Shown piece by piece: positions 11,640 to 24,254 of a stretch of DNA of 64,000 nt (its first letter is position 1; each line of letters begins with the position of its first letter). Location: the NCBI RefSeq assembly GCF_014898055.3, contig NW_026555331.1:98788684-98852683 (forward strand), read 5' to 3'. The notes below the pieces were generated by a model. That model searched no databases. It saw nothing but the letters and a program-made list of their open reading frames with translations, and had not been told where the DNA came from. The position numbers and the translations under genes are program-made. The DNA is from Talpa occidentalis (lineage: Eukaryota > Chordata > Mammalia > Eulipotyphla > Talpidae).

Positions 11640-13470
11640 TTGTGATCTAAAAAAAGCATACTAGAAGATAGGAAAATCTCTATGAAAGAGGCCATTCCAT
11701 GGTGAAACAGTCAGCGATTTATACTCCGGAGATGGATTAATCAGCCATATTTTTATTAACGTAAGTTTAAAATATGCTGGGAAATACTCCTTTGCCTTGG
11801 TCAGAGGTAGAGAGAATGAGAGAATTTCAACAGAGAAAACAAAGGTTCATTCAGCTCTTAGAGGCAGCAAATGTTGGCTTCTGTTTATTCCCTTGTTCCT
11901 CCCCTAAGATATTTAACAAAAGTGTGATGTCACACAGATCTTACTGAGCTGAGTATCTGTAGGATCTCATGGTGACCTTAACATTTGAATTCTCACTCCT
12001 ACTCAGTGGGTGGCTTTTTTAGAACAGTCTTTTTTTCCCACACATTTGTTACAAAGTACAAGATTTCAGGAAAAGAATAAATGACAGTTGAAAAGGATGC
12101 CTACACCAAAAAATTAGTAATATGGCGTCTGAGAGATGAAACACATACAATTGGCGTCATTGGCTATAACATGTCTAGGTAATTTCAAAAGAACACTGCA
12201 TTACATATGATTTTCAAATACTGCGCTTACTGTTTCATAAACACCAAACAAACACAATCATTTTGCATGTGAACATGAACATACAATAATTATACTTTAG
12301 TCTGAAATTATTCTAGTAGCTTGATGGAAAGACTAGAAACACAGTAAGATAGATCTAAGGGAGTTGTAACCCTGAAAAGGAGGGAGCACAACACACTGTT
12401 TCTTTTGTTTACAATTCCTTCTTACTAGTAACAACACCATCACTTACAAAGTTCAAAGACTACTGGAATGTTTGAAGACTACCCCTGTGCTGTGTCAAGC
12501 AGGACTCTAATGTCCTGTCTGCTCAGAGTGTACTGGAGTATGGTTTTCAGAGAATTTCTGATACCTAGGGAATCACACAGAAATGTACATAAGTGGAAAT
12601 GTACATAAGTGTTGCAAAGCCAGTCTGAAGGTTTAACAAATTCAAACCTTTGTCAAGATATTGGCAATCGCTAATGTTTAGAGGTAAAAAGAGTAGAAAA
12701 CGCCCCACCCTACCCATCACTTTCAAGGAGTTTTTTGCAGTAAAAGAAATCTAAGACCTTCTGCCAAACACAAAGGCATTTATTAGCAAGCAACTGTGAT
12801 CTCTTTGGTGCTTCAGCGTTCCACTCTCTGGCCAAAAAATTAGCCAGCATCCCCTTGCATGTCAGGCCCTGTGGTCAATTCCCAGCTACTGGGATAAAGG
12901 ATGTCTTCAAGCTCACCATAATGCAAAACTGAAGTTTTGCTGGGCTAGTGGGTGGTGGGTGCTGTAACACCATTCCAACCAACCTCACAATCTAATTTTC
13001 ACTCCTTTCAATTTCACCAATAACAATATATTATTAGTTAACTAACCCTAAGGCATTTATTAAAGAATTGATCTACTAATTATCTCTCCCTAAGACACTG
13101 ACTACAGGTATAGTATTTAGGTAAATTATCTCACAGAAGCATAACCAGAGGAGGTAGCACTGGGGTTGTGACTTAAATCTAAACGTACCTGAAGATCTTC
13201 TAATTGCTAAATCCTAGAGTTTTAAGACAAATAAGAAAAAAAAGTCTGGTTCTTGAGCTCTATTATAGCACTATCTATTTATGAATGATAACCAGTATGA
13301 CTCTTTTATTTGGGTAAGTGGGTAAAGTGGATGTAAATAGGAAAATATTTCAAGCTAAGAATAACTGATTTCTACTGACTTCCACAAGCCTTTATGTGAT
13401 TTCTTTGTAAGCAATCAATATATATTTGTTGATTAAACAAAAATAACTGAGCAATTTAGGAAAACTTTCT
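11640..13470. other. No recognised feature
   Basis: No gene or clear repeat found. A small 16-bp period tandem duplication of AAATGTACATAAGTG occurs at 12581-12611. The part at 12640-12980 is less AT-rich and could be an old repeat, but I cannot name it. Confidence 0.4.
12581..12611. repeat. Two-copy tandem duplication, 16-bp period
   Basis: AAATGTACATAAGTG occurs at 12581-12595 and again at 12597-12611 with one base between. The perfect identity suggests a recent replication-slippage event. Confidence 0.8.
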
Positions 13471-13473
13471 TTT

Positions 13474-13514
13474 TCACTCCTTCCTCCCTCCCTCTCTCCC
13501 TTCTTCCTCCCACT
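13474..13514. repeat. Pyrimidine-rich low-complexity tract
   Basis: TTCC/CTCC-type sequence (CACTCCTTCCTCCCTCCC and onward). Strand-asymmetric pyrimidine tract capable of triplex formation in principle. Confidence 0.7.
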
Positions 13515-13519
13515 ATCTA

Positions 13520-15175
13520 GTTAGTAAAGTAACAATGGATATAAACAAAGATGCTCACATAAAAGCTGAGGCTAGAGAGCAGGAGAATCTTAGATTGATA
13601 GGCAGACTCTGATCTACGGATCCATGATTCTGTGATGGGGGTGGGGATTATTTTTTCTCATAGACTCTCTTCTCCCTGAAATACTGTCCCCAAAATGTAG
13701 AAGAAATCCTCAGAAGATAGGATATCAAGATATACATTATAACTTAATTAGGTAAAGAAACTGATACAAAAGTGTGATTTGCAAGAAGCAGCAGGTACTA
13801 AAGTTCCACCCCAGAGCAGGTCAGAAGACTGGTGAGTGAGCACAGGATCCCCCTCCTCCCTCTTACATGATATAAAGTGTTACCCAGGGTCCTGCATGCT
13901 TGAGTTGGAGCTGGAAGCACAGGACTGGAGAATTTCAGTGTTCTCTTGTCCTCCAGGGAGGCCTTCAGAGCACAAAGGGGCAGTTATTTTGCTTACATCA
14001 CTGCCAATCTTAACTTTGTTAAGTGTAACCAACATCTCCCAGAAAACTGAGTTGCTCATTTTTGCCTGAGAGGCACCGAATCAATGCCAAAGTTGACAAT
14101 AGTCAATACTAGTAAGGAGGATGCTCTTAACCTATAATAAATAAGAAACTATTTTCTGTTGGAGGCAAAGCCCAGAACTTTGTGAAGCACATAAAAACTG
14201 GTCATCGGTTATATGCTAATTTTTTATACTGTGCCAATGGTCCCAAAGCTGATGCTTGATAGTTCATGACAAGTTAGAATAATAACAGGAAACCAGCAAG
14301 TCAGATCTACTATGAAGGGAGGGCTGATTACTTCCCTAACTGAAATACTGACAATGTTTCAAAAATGAAAGAAAAAAAAATGAGATAGAAATAGAATGCT
14401 ACCACAGCTAACACTCTGCTTGTAAAATATAGAAAAAGACCTTTTTTTAAGTCGAGAGATGAAATTACCTACTTTAAACCTAGGTGACAAGCAGATGGAA
14501 GTATAAAGCTCCTTTATAACCCCCAACTAGCTGACTCATTGCCAGAAGAATATAATGATGTCACTTTATACAGAGCCACCCACTAAGAATATTACTAAGA
14601 GATTACTAAGAAATAATGACTTCGCAGAGGAAGTTAAATTACAGATATAAAGAGGTTAGATCTAAACTTTCGTTTCTAGCAGCATCAGATATTCTGAACA
14701 ACTCTCTAAACAAAACCAACTAAAATGGCAAAGAAATGTGTATGTATAAAATCTGATTTTAAATGTATAACTTAAAAACAAAGAAACAAAATGATTTGTG
14801 CGGTCCACATGAATGCATAGGTAATTTGGGAAACAAGCCTGTGCCAAAGGTAGCTTTAATCTCTGAAAGCTTCAACCCAATCCTGGCCATCTGAGTTTTA
14901 TTTAATGACAGCAGAGCATGAAAGGAACAAATAATAATGTTTAGTACTGGCTCAAAGGGCAAATCTAATAAGATTTCCTTCCAGAAATAAAATTTGCTGC
15001 CTTTAAAGAAATGGCAAGAAGCTTACCAATGTCAGGCTTATATATAGATGGGTTAGAGGCATGTAGGCAAGAGGAAAAAAACCTATGGGAAATAAAAGTG
15101 AAGGCTATGAAGGCACCTATCTATTCATAGCACCAAAGTAAATATAGAAGGAACAAAGGTAAAGCAATATTAGAA
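13520..15175. other. No recognised gene
   Basis: The frame at 13836-14069 (77 residues) lies in a patch with a more balanced base composition. It has no recognisable domain, and I see no flanking splice signals to support it. The rest is AT-rich unique-looking sequence. Confidence 0.4.
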
Positions 15176-15179
15176 TAGG

Positions 15180-18040
15180 TAAATGCTACAAATTTTCCAG
15201 AATTGTTGAACACATTGATCCTGAGAATAAGAAGCAGCAACTATAAATTCAAAATCCAAACACAATTCTACAAATTTATAAATTTAACCAATAAAAATTA
15301 AAAACTGCAGGGTCCAAAAAAAAAAAAAGGTAAAGAAAACAATGATAAATCTGTAAGAAAATTCTTAGAGGGGCTGAGGTAAATATAAAGTGCATAATAA
15401 AATGATACAACCAACAACAAAGAGAAGTGATCATTATAAACATAAATGAATTCTTCATTGAATACAAAGTTCATCACACTAAATTTAAAAAAAAATTAAG
15501 TTCATTAAATTTGGTTTGTAAGAGTCATAAAGAAACAAAAGACCCAAAGCCAAAAAATGGAAAAGATATACCAGGCAAATACTAAACAAAAGAAAGAAGA
15601 AGTAGCTAGATTAAAACTAGATAAAATAAAATAAAAACAAAAAATGTAAATAAAGCAAGTGTTCATGTTCATGATATAAAAATGATAAACATATCCACTA
15701 CAAAACTGAAGATTGAATTTGGAAAGAAAGTAAAATAATTCCTAATTTACATTCATGTAGTGACAACTATTAAAGAAAAATGAATGGGTACAAGAAGAAA
15801 CTGACAAGTTAATCATGACTGTGAGCTATTCTAATACATCTTTTAGTAGATCAAGTAGACAAAAAATTTAGGAAAGATATATAAAGGTCTGAAAACAATT
15901 TTAATGAAATTAATCAAACAGATCATGAATGTTCCACCCAACAGGTGGAGAATTATCTTCTTCAAACAATGAATTCATATAAAATATAAAATGTTTCTGA
16001 AGCTTCCTATCAAAGAATGACATCAAGCACACCATAGTCTCTAAAGTGCAAACATAAGATCAAGGAAACAAAGGCATGGTTTTATGAAAAAAATCAAAGA
16101 ATTGACAATTCTTAGACTCATTAAGAAAAAAAGAAATGACACAAACAAATAAAAAATGAAATATAAGACATTACAATGGTTACCACAGAAATATGTCATA
16201 AGAGACTATTATAAACATCTATATGCCAAAATATTCGACAACTTAGAGGATATGGATAAATTCATTGATTCACACACCCTCCTAAGATTGTCATGAGAAA
16301 AGAGAAAATCTGAATAGGCCTATCACAAGTAATGCAACTAAAACAGTAATAAAAAACCACCAAAAATAAAAGTCCAGGACCACATTATTTCACTGGTGAA
16401 TTCTATCAAATACTTGAAGATCTAATACCCATCCTTCCTAATGTTTTCAAAAAAAAAAAAAAAAACTGAAAAGGGAAAGCTTCCTAACTCCTACAATGAG
16501 GTCAAAATAGTGACACCAAACCCAGATAAAGGCAGCACTAAAAAGAAAATTACAGGTCGATACTTGTAAGGAACATTGATTCAAAATCCTAAACAAAAAC
16601 AAAATTTCTGGTGTTTTCAGGAGACTCCTCTATCTAAGCTCCAAAGTGTGGAAAGAAAAAGGCTAAAAGAAAAGATTGGGAAAAAATGTTACAAGTAAAT
16701 GATATCCCATAAAAGGCATGTGCAGTCATAATAATAATAATAAATAATAATAAATAAAAAATAATAATAAAATAATAAATAAAAAATAATAATAAAACAG
16801 TCTTTAAGTTACAAAAAATGATAAAATAGGTAAAACAAAGGGACACTCCACAACACGGGCTGCAGGGATAGCTTCACAGATTTAATACATGCAAATTTAA
16901 TCACTTTGCAGATTAAATACAATAGCAAGAGAAACAGAAGCAAAATAAATAAATGGGACTACATCAAACTAAAAAGCATCTACCCAGCAAAGAAAGTATC
17001 AACAAAATGAAAAGCCAACCTACTAAATGGAAGAAAATATTTTCATATCATATATTTAATAAGGAGAGAATATCCAAGATTTACAAAGAACTCATACAAC
17101 GCAACAATAAAAGAAATAATGCAATCAAAAAAGGGGCAGAAGAGTGATATACACACTTTCCTAAAGACATACAGGCAACAAGAACATGAAAAAAAAATGC
17201 TTGTCATGACTTATCATCAGGGAAATGCAAATCAAAACCACATGAGATACCAACTCACACGCATAAGAACAGCCCATGTGAAAAAGACAGGGGGGTGGGG
17301 GGGTTTGACTGCTGACAAGGCTGTCAAGGAAAAGGAACCCTCATACACTGTTGAGGGGAATGAAGACTGGTCCAGTCCCTATAGAGGCTCTATGGTGTTT
17401 TCTCCATAAAAGTTTCTTCAAACAAACGTACTCCAAACAATATGGAGGTTTCACAAATTCTACTCCTACATATTTATCCCAAAAACACTAATTTGAAGAG
17501 ATAAATCACTGCAAATTAGGGTTCACTACAGTACTATTTACAGCAGCCAATTATGGAAGCAATTAAGTTCCCAAGGACAAATGAATGGATAAAGAAGTGG
17601 TTTAAATATGCAATGGTATACTACTGAGCCATTTAAAAAAGAAAAGTTGTTGCCACTTGCAACAACAGGGATGGAACTGAAGGAGATTATACTAAGCAAA
17701 ATTAAGTTAGAAGGAGAAAGACAAATACAGGATAATTTTGCTCATATGTGGAATATAAAGAAACAAACAAAGGAATAGTCTAAACCAAACCAAAACAAAT
17801 TCTTGGAATCTGACTACAGAACTGAGCCTACCAGAGAGAGAAGGTGGGGGTAGGAAGTAAAGGGTGACTGGGGTGGGGGAGGCAATGAACTATGGAGAAT
17901 TATGGGCATTTTGCTGGTGGGTATGGTATGGCAACATACATTTGAAGAGCTGTGAACCTAACACCTAAAACACGTACAGTGGGGCTTTTAAACATATGTA
18001 TTAATGACATTTTAAATACATGTAATAATGACATTAGTTC
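15180..18040 (+). mobile_element. Old L1 with internal deletions (sense)
   Basis: Landmarks follow L1 order: a degenerate ORF1-end-like patch near 15200-15250, then the ORF2 endonuclease-RT linker (TGGTGAATTCTATCAAATAC near 16395, CTTCCTAACTCCTACAATGA near 16480). It then jumps to the C-terminal domain (GGGACTACATCAAACTAAAA near 16954, GGGAAATGCAAATCAAAACC near 17220). The RT core is missing between about 16620 and 16870. A 3' UTR-like end is visible to about 18040. Heavily mutated. Confidence 0.7.
16722..16800. repeat. (AAT)n / AAAT-rich microsatellite
   Basis: Repeated AATAATAATAAATAAT units located between the linker and C-terminal portions of the old L1. Confidence 0.85.
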
Positions 18041-18044
18041 ATAT

Positions 18045-19320
18045 AGGGTGTACATAATTTTAGCAAGTATTATTCTTAACACTAAATATTATTCTGGTAG
18101 GGCTCTCCTATAAGATTTACATGATTATTGCCATTCAATAATTTAAAGACTGTCAGCCTAATTTAATGATGGATCATACTGATTTGTTAGGTAGCTTTTC
18201 TGAACATTGTTTACTTGAGGTAGTGTTAGTTTACAATACCATATACAGAGTTCTAAACCATTAACTTACTATAAAAAAAAAACTACTTGAAAATAAAGAA
18301 AATTAGCATTGAAAAAGTCAATTTTATTAAAAAAGATAAATCTTTGCTCTTGGCTTTTTCCTTTTTTAAATTTTACAAAGAAAAAAACAGATTTCTATAA
18401 ATGCTTTCAATATCATGAAGAATATTGTTCAGAAAACCTTTGCCAAAAACTGTAAAGGAACTGAGCTTAATTTTCAACAAAAGGGCCAAAGTACATTGAA
18501 CACTCTTAAAGAACATCATATCCACTGTAAAGGTGATTAAGTACTTCAGTAAGACAAGGCTGTGTCACCTCTGTCATCAGAGATGACTCAAAAAAGAGTG
18601 TTAATTTAGTAAATTTAGATTGAGCAAATCAAAGGCAATCGTGAAACCAAATGACCCCCAAAAGTCTCTTCTAGCTGTTTGATTTATAACTTAGCATTAG
18701 AAAGTGAATTTGAGACCGCAAACTAAAATGAAAAACTATAGCAACATTGAAAGGCACATTTAGATTTTTATTGGACTTTAATGAAATCATGGCTCTGGTT
18801 AATGAAAGGATATCCAAAAATCATTTGTAAAAAGGTTGGTAGGAAAAATATGTAGAGGTATATTTAGTCCCATGCTGCCTGCCGCAGTTGTTATCTATCA
18901 TAGGGCAAAAATTAGTTTGTGGTGTGAAAAGCAAATGGCGGTGGTTAGAATCTGTCAGTATTGTTAGAAACAATCTTCAAGAGAAATAATTAAATTTTTA
19001 AAGAACATAACACAACTCGTTATTTTTATAAACATACTAGGACATCTTGTGCATACACACTTGAATGTGCAAAATGGTTAATTATATACACTATTTATAA
19101 GTCTGCCTTAACATGAAAGGACAGATTCTTTAGTTCATAGCTAAGCAAAGGAATTTGTTGTCTCTTATCCCTTTGTTGTAGTGAGCATGTTAATTGTTCA
19201 GCTACAGCAACTCAGGGAACACTTGGGAAGAAAATTAAAGTTGCAAAACCCATATTCACTACATCTTACTTATGATTTCTAAATTACTTTTGAGAAATTA
19301 TAGGACTTTATGAACAAAAT
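18045..19320. other. No recognised feature
   Basis: AT-rich, with no supported frame, repeat or RNA gene. Confidence 0.4.
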
Positions 19321-20715
19321 GCATATCAGAGGTACTGCTGGATCATACAGAAGTTCCACTTTATTTTCTTAAGAAATCTCCATAACATTTTCCATAGAGG
19401 CTGCACCTATTTGCATTTCCACCAACAGTTGATGAGTGTTCCTTTTTCTCCACATCCTCACCAATATTTGGGATCTCCATTCTTTTTTATATGGGCCAAT
19501 CTCATTGTGTTTTTGATACACATTTCCCTATTAATAAGTGATGTTGAACAATTTTTCACATTCCTGTTATCTAAATGTTTTCCTTTGGAAAATATTTATT
19601 TAAGTCTTTTGCCCATATTTTATTGGGTTGTCTATCCTTTGTTATTGTTCTTGAATTATAAAAGAACTGTGCATATTCTGGAAGTTAGCCCCTTGTCTGA
19701 AATGTTTTCTCCCATTCTGTAGGTTGTCTTTTTGTTTTTGTGATGGTTTCTTTTGAGGTGCAAAAGCTTTACTGTTTGGTGTAGTGTCACTTGCTTATTT
19801 TTGCTTGTTTCCTTTGCAATTGGAGTTGTCTCCAAGTACATCCTAGCAGTAGATGTCTTATATGTGTTCCCCTATGTTTTCTTTCAAGTATTTTATGATT
19901 TTTGTCTCTGATGTCCAGATCTTCAATCATTTTGAATTTATTTTTGTGTATGGATCTAGTTTCACTTTTTTTTCACATGTCCAGGCCGTCTAGGTTTCCA
20001 GTTTGTTTGCATAGAGATGTTCATAGTAGGTTCTTATGATCTTTTGTATTTCTTCAGAATGTGTTATAATTTTGCCTCATTCACTTCTGATTCTATTTAT
20101 GTGGATTTTCTCTCTTTTTTATTAGCTTAGTTAAGGGATTGTTGATGTTGTTTATGTGGACTGACTCTGTTTTCTATGTCATTTATTTCTGCTCTATTTT
20201 TTAATTATATATTTCCTTCTACTGATGTTTGGATGTGTTTGTTCTTTTTCTAGTGCCTTCAGCTATACAGTAAGATTGTTTCTTTGAAACTTTTCTTTTT
20301 GTTTTTTGATGTGGACCTGTACTGCTATGAACTTCCCTTGTAGTACTGCTTTTAGAACATCCCAAGGATCTGGTACCTTGTCTCTCCATATTCTAGATAT
20401 TTTTTATTTCTTCATTGACCCAGAAGTTGTTCAGAAGCAATTTCTTTAGTCTACACATTTATTTCGGGATTCATTATATGGCTAATTTCTAGCTTTATAA
20501 GATTGTGATCTCAGAAGATGCTTGATATATTTATATTTTCACAAACATGCGTTATGTCCTTGACTCTTAAGAATGCTCCATGTACATATGAGAAGAAATT
20601 GCATTCATTTGTTTCTTTTGGTGAGGGGGAAGGTGCTGGAAAGTTCTGTAAAAGTCCATTAAATACATTTGGTCCAAAACTTCATTTAAGGCTTTTATTT
20701 CCTTGTTAATTTTCT

Positions 20716-20984
20716 TTCTTTTTTAAACATTTATTTATTTATGCATACAAGAGCTGGGGTACAGGTCAGAGATACTGGGGGTGAGAGGATCCACCAGAGA
20801 CAGAGTGGGGAACAGAACAGGCAGATTAACTGACATACACTGCTGAGGGGAGCAGCGGGTAAGACAGGAGAGGTCTGCCTCGCCATGTGGGTTTCTCCCT
20901 GTCTGGGGATCGAACTTGTGCTGCAAAGGCTGCGGATTGCTTCATAGTGTGGTGCTTAACCCCTTGCACCACCAGGGAGGCCCC
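20716..20984 (-). mobile_element. tRNA-derived SINE, subfamily B (antisense), nested in L1
   Basis: Reverse-complement copy beginning with a T-rich tail and ending in the head complement CACCACCAGGGAGGCCCC. The head is of the GGGGTTAAG type rather than GGTTGAGCGC, and the 3' end has TATGCATAAATAAAT. TSD TCCTTGTTAATTTTCT is perfect (16 bp) at 20700-20715 and 20985-21000. The weak box B complement is GGGGATCGAACTTG. Confidence 0.9.
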
Positions 20985-22115
20985 TCCTTGTTAATTTTCT
21001 GTCTGACTGACCTATCGTTTCATGTGAGTGATATGCTGAGATCTCTGAGAAAAATTGTATTTTTGTCAATATGTTGTTTTAAGTCTGTTAATAATTGTTT
21101 TATATAATGAGGTACCCCTGTGTTTGGTGCATAGTATTAATAATAACAGTTATATATCCACGATGAGTTGTTCCCTTGATCATTATATAGCGCCCACCTT
21201 TGTCTCTGATTACCTTTTTTGGCTTTAAGTCTAGTTTGCTGGATAGAAAATGCTTTTCACTCTGCATTACTAGCTGAAGGCCTTGCTCCAACTTTTCATT
21301 TTGTTTGGTTTTGTCTTTCAGTTTTAGGTGGGTCTCTTATACACAAAGTCTGGATGGCTAAAACTTCCTACCCCAAATTTTCATTTGTGACTTTTAAATG
21401 GTAAATTCAGACCATTCACACTTAGAGTAACAATTGATACATGCTGTCTGTTACCATTGTTTTTTTATTATTTTTCTGTTGTTTCTTTCATTTGGATGAC
21501 TTTCCCTAATGATTTTATCAACTTATTTGTTTCTTTGTCTATGTGCATCCATTCTAGATTTTTGGTTAGTGGTTATCAAGGGACTTATACCTAGCTCACT
21601 TATCTAAAAAAAGTTCTTTATGAGCTGGTGTCAGTTCTCCAACATTTAACTATATAGGTTCTGTTAATTTCTTTCATCCCTTTAGTGTTTTGTTGTTCAC
21701 TCATAATATTCTCATTCATGCTTCTGATTTTGTATTTCTATTGTATTTCTGTTGTATTTCTACAACACCACTTTGTTCAGGGTGTTGTAGTTTTTTTCTT
21801 TTCTTGTAGAATTCCTTTCAACATTTCTTATATGGTATATCTGGGGGTGACAAACTCCATTAGTTCTATTTGTCTGGGAAAACCTTTATTTTATCTTCAT
21901 ATATGAGCGATAATTTTGTAGGATAGAGTATTCTTGGCTGGTAGTTCTTATCTTTTAGGATTGTGAACACTTCACTCCACTCTCTTCTTGCCTGAAGAGT
22001 GACTGGGGCAAAATTCAAAGAAAGACTAATTTGGATTCCTTTGTAAATTCTTTTTCCTAGCCTCCTGTAATTTTTTTTTCTTTTCTTTCTTTGTAGAAAG
22101 AAGGTTCTACTTTTT

Positions 22116-22384
22116 CCTTTTAAAGATTTATTTTATTTTTTTGCATACAAGAGCTGGAGTACAGGCCAGGAGTGCGAGGGGGTAAGAAGATTCACAACAG
22201 AGTGGGAAACAGAACAGGCAGATTGACTGAAATACACTGCTGAGGGGAGCAGTGGGCGAGACAGGAGAGGTCTGCTAAGTCATGTGGGCTGCTCCCCAGC
22301 CAGCCGGGGATTGAACTCGTGCTGCAGTGGCTGTGGTTAGCTTCATAGGTTGCATCTTAACCCCTTGCGCCACCAGGGAGGCCC
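22116..22384 (-). mobile_element. tRNA-derived SINE, subfamily B (antisense), nested in L1
   Basis: Antisense copy with a TTTAAAGATTTATTTT tail complement and head complement CGCCACCAGGGAGGCCC. TSD TCTACTTTTT at 22106-22115 and 22385-22394 merges with the T-rich tail. The box B complement GGGATTGAACTCG is one change from consensus. Confidence 0.85.
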
Positions 22385-22424
22385 TCTACTTTTTTTTTTA
22401 ATGTTTTCCAGGTTAGTTTTTGAA

Positions 22425-22745
22425 AATTTATTATTGTGTATAATTTCAATTATATATAAAAGAGTGGCTAATATAGTGGAAATCTGAGTCCATCACCCAG
22501 TTTTAATGGTTAATAATTTATAACCAAACCTGTGTCTTACATACTCCCATCCTGTTCACCCCTCCAAATCTCAACATCAATTTATTTTGAAGTAAATTCC
22601 AACGTATTATTTCATCTGTAAATACTTTTTAATTTTACTTGTTTTGAGGTAAAATTGGTCTACAGTACTATACATGATACAGAGAATAAATCAAAAATGA
22701 TGCATCTTAGTGTTTCACATTTAGAAATCTGGGTGCTTTCTCAGC
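22425..22745 (-). repeat. Old L1-type noncoding segment (orientation uncertain)
   Basis: Contains GTCCATCACCCAG and TTTATTTTGAAGTAAATTCC blocks that recur in old mammalian L1-associated noncoding sequence; a related segment is at 45735-46140. It interrupts the antisense L1 and may be a separate insertion. Family assignment is tentative. Confidence 0.4.
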
Positions 22746-24254
22746 TTCCTAAGAGGATTCATTCTTAATTCATTTCCTAGGTTTGGGAAATTCTGTTACT
22801 ATTTCTTTGAATAGGGTTTCTGCTCCCTTCTCACACTCTTCACCTCCTGGGATACTCACTATCCTTATGTTTCCTCTTCTAATTGAATCTGATATTTTTC
22901 ATGGAGTTTCCTAATTTTTTTTTTCCAATTCTTGTTTCTCTCTTTCTAATTGGGTACATATGAGTTCTACTTCTGAAATTCTTTCTTCTGCCATTTTAAT
23001 TTTATTTAAAGTACTTTCTATATTTGTCTTCATTTTATTCAGATACTCTTTTTGGTGTTCTTTTAACAATTTCAAGAGCTTTGGTGAAAAACTCTCTTTG
23101 TTCCTGGATCTTCTTCTAAAATTTTGTACCAGCCTACCTGTCTTTGACTGACCAGTTGCTCATTTAGCATTTTTAGTATTGTTGTTCTGAAGTCTTTGTT
23201 TGATAGGTTCTCTGTTTCTGTATCCTTTAAAAATGCCCCAATACTTCTGTACTTATTTTGCTTTCCATCACATTCCTCCTTGTTTTCAGATGTTCCTTGC
23301 TTCCTGGCCTGTATGTTACAATATTAACTTTTTTTGTGATTCAGGCAATATAGGTTTAGGTTTCTCTTTTTAGTTTTCCTTGGTGTATGGTAGACTAGGC
23401 AGGGGGGAGTATGGTACTTAAAGAATTGATCTTGTTTGTTGAGGAGTGAGGTTGGTCACCTCTGCCTATTCTCTTCTCTCCAGAGGTCTGTTCAGTGTTT
23501 CAGGTGTCCTAATTTCCCACCATGCCTCCTGCTATTCCTGTCTGCTGTGGACTACGATCTATGAAGGCTTAGTCTCCTGGTGAGGGAGGCTAGTTCTACT
23601 CCACAAGATTCATGCTCAAGCACTCATTTGGGCTTGCTGGACAGGAGGCATCCCAGCAGGGTGTGTACCCCATTGCTAGAGAGCCACAGCTGCCTCCACT
23701 CTGCTGCCCTGCCTCTGAGGGATCTGGGCTTCATGCTTGATACTATGCAAGGAATTTGTGAATATTCTCATGAGTCTTTCTCTTGGCCATTATGCCAGCA
23801 ATGGGGCCTGCCTGACCCTACCCACTGACTCTTTCATCTTCTACATCTGATAAGGGTATAGGGGGGAGAACTTTCCTTGCCTGTGACACCCATGGAGTTT
23901 CAAATATACCAGGACCTATGAACACATGTGGCTGCACTCCCTTTCAGAAAAGTCCCTCCAGGGAAATTCACAGTGCTTCAAGGTGCCCTGGAGTGCCTCA
24001 TCATCATGCTATTGATAGCCAACTGGCAGCCTATTCTGACAGCTCACTTATATACTTTCCCAGTCAAGCTTCCCTTCACCTCCTCTCTGACTTTCCCTGG
24101 AGTAAGCACCAACCTTAATGGGAGTCCTCTGCGGGAAGGTCCTGCAACTCTCTCAGGGAACTTTTGAATCTTCCTTTGAGCAGTTTTTTGAAATAGTTGT
24201 ATTTAAGGGAAAAGGTGATCCCAACCTTTCTATTCTGCATTATGTGGGTGGAAT

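Larger units (their letters stand above)
19330..24250 (-). mobile_element. Long antisense L1 (ORF2 C-term to 5' region), interrupted by two SINEs
   Basis: Read on the minus strand this is one old L1 whose parts appear in reverse order. The C-terminal ORF2 lies at about 19330-20000 (AGTTGATGAGTGTTCCTTTT, then TTGGGTTGTCTATCCTTTG). The endonuclease-RT linker and endonuclease lie at about 20040-21900 (CATTGACCCAGAAGTTGTTC). ORF1 and upstream sequence follow to about 24250 (TGGGAAATTCTGTTACTATT, CATTTAGCATTTTTAGTATT). Most of the RT domain is missing near 20010-20050. SINEs sit at 20716-20984 and 22116-22384, and 22425-22745 looks like a further foreign old L1-type noncoding piece. All frames are broken. 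Confidence 0.75.

Noticed and set aside
13836..14069. 77-residue open frame as a gene
   Set aside because: No motif, no splice support, and its length is within chance for this patch.
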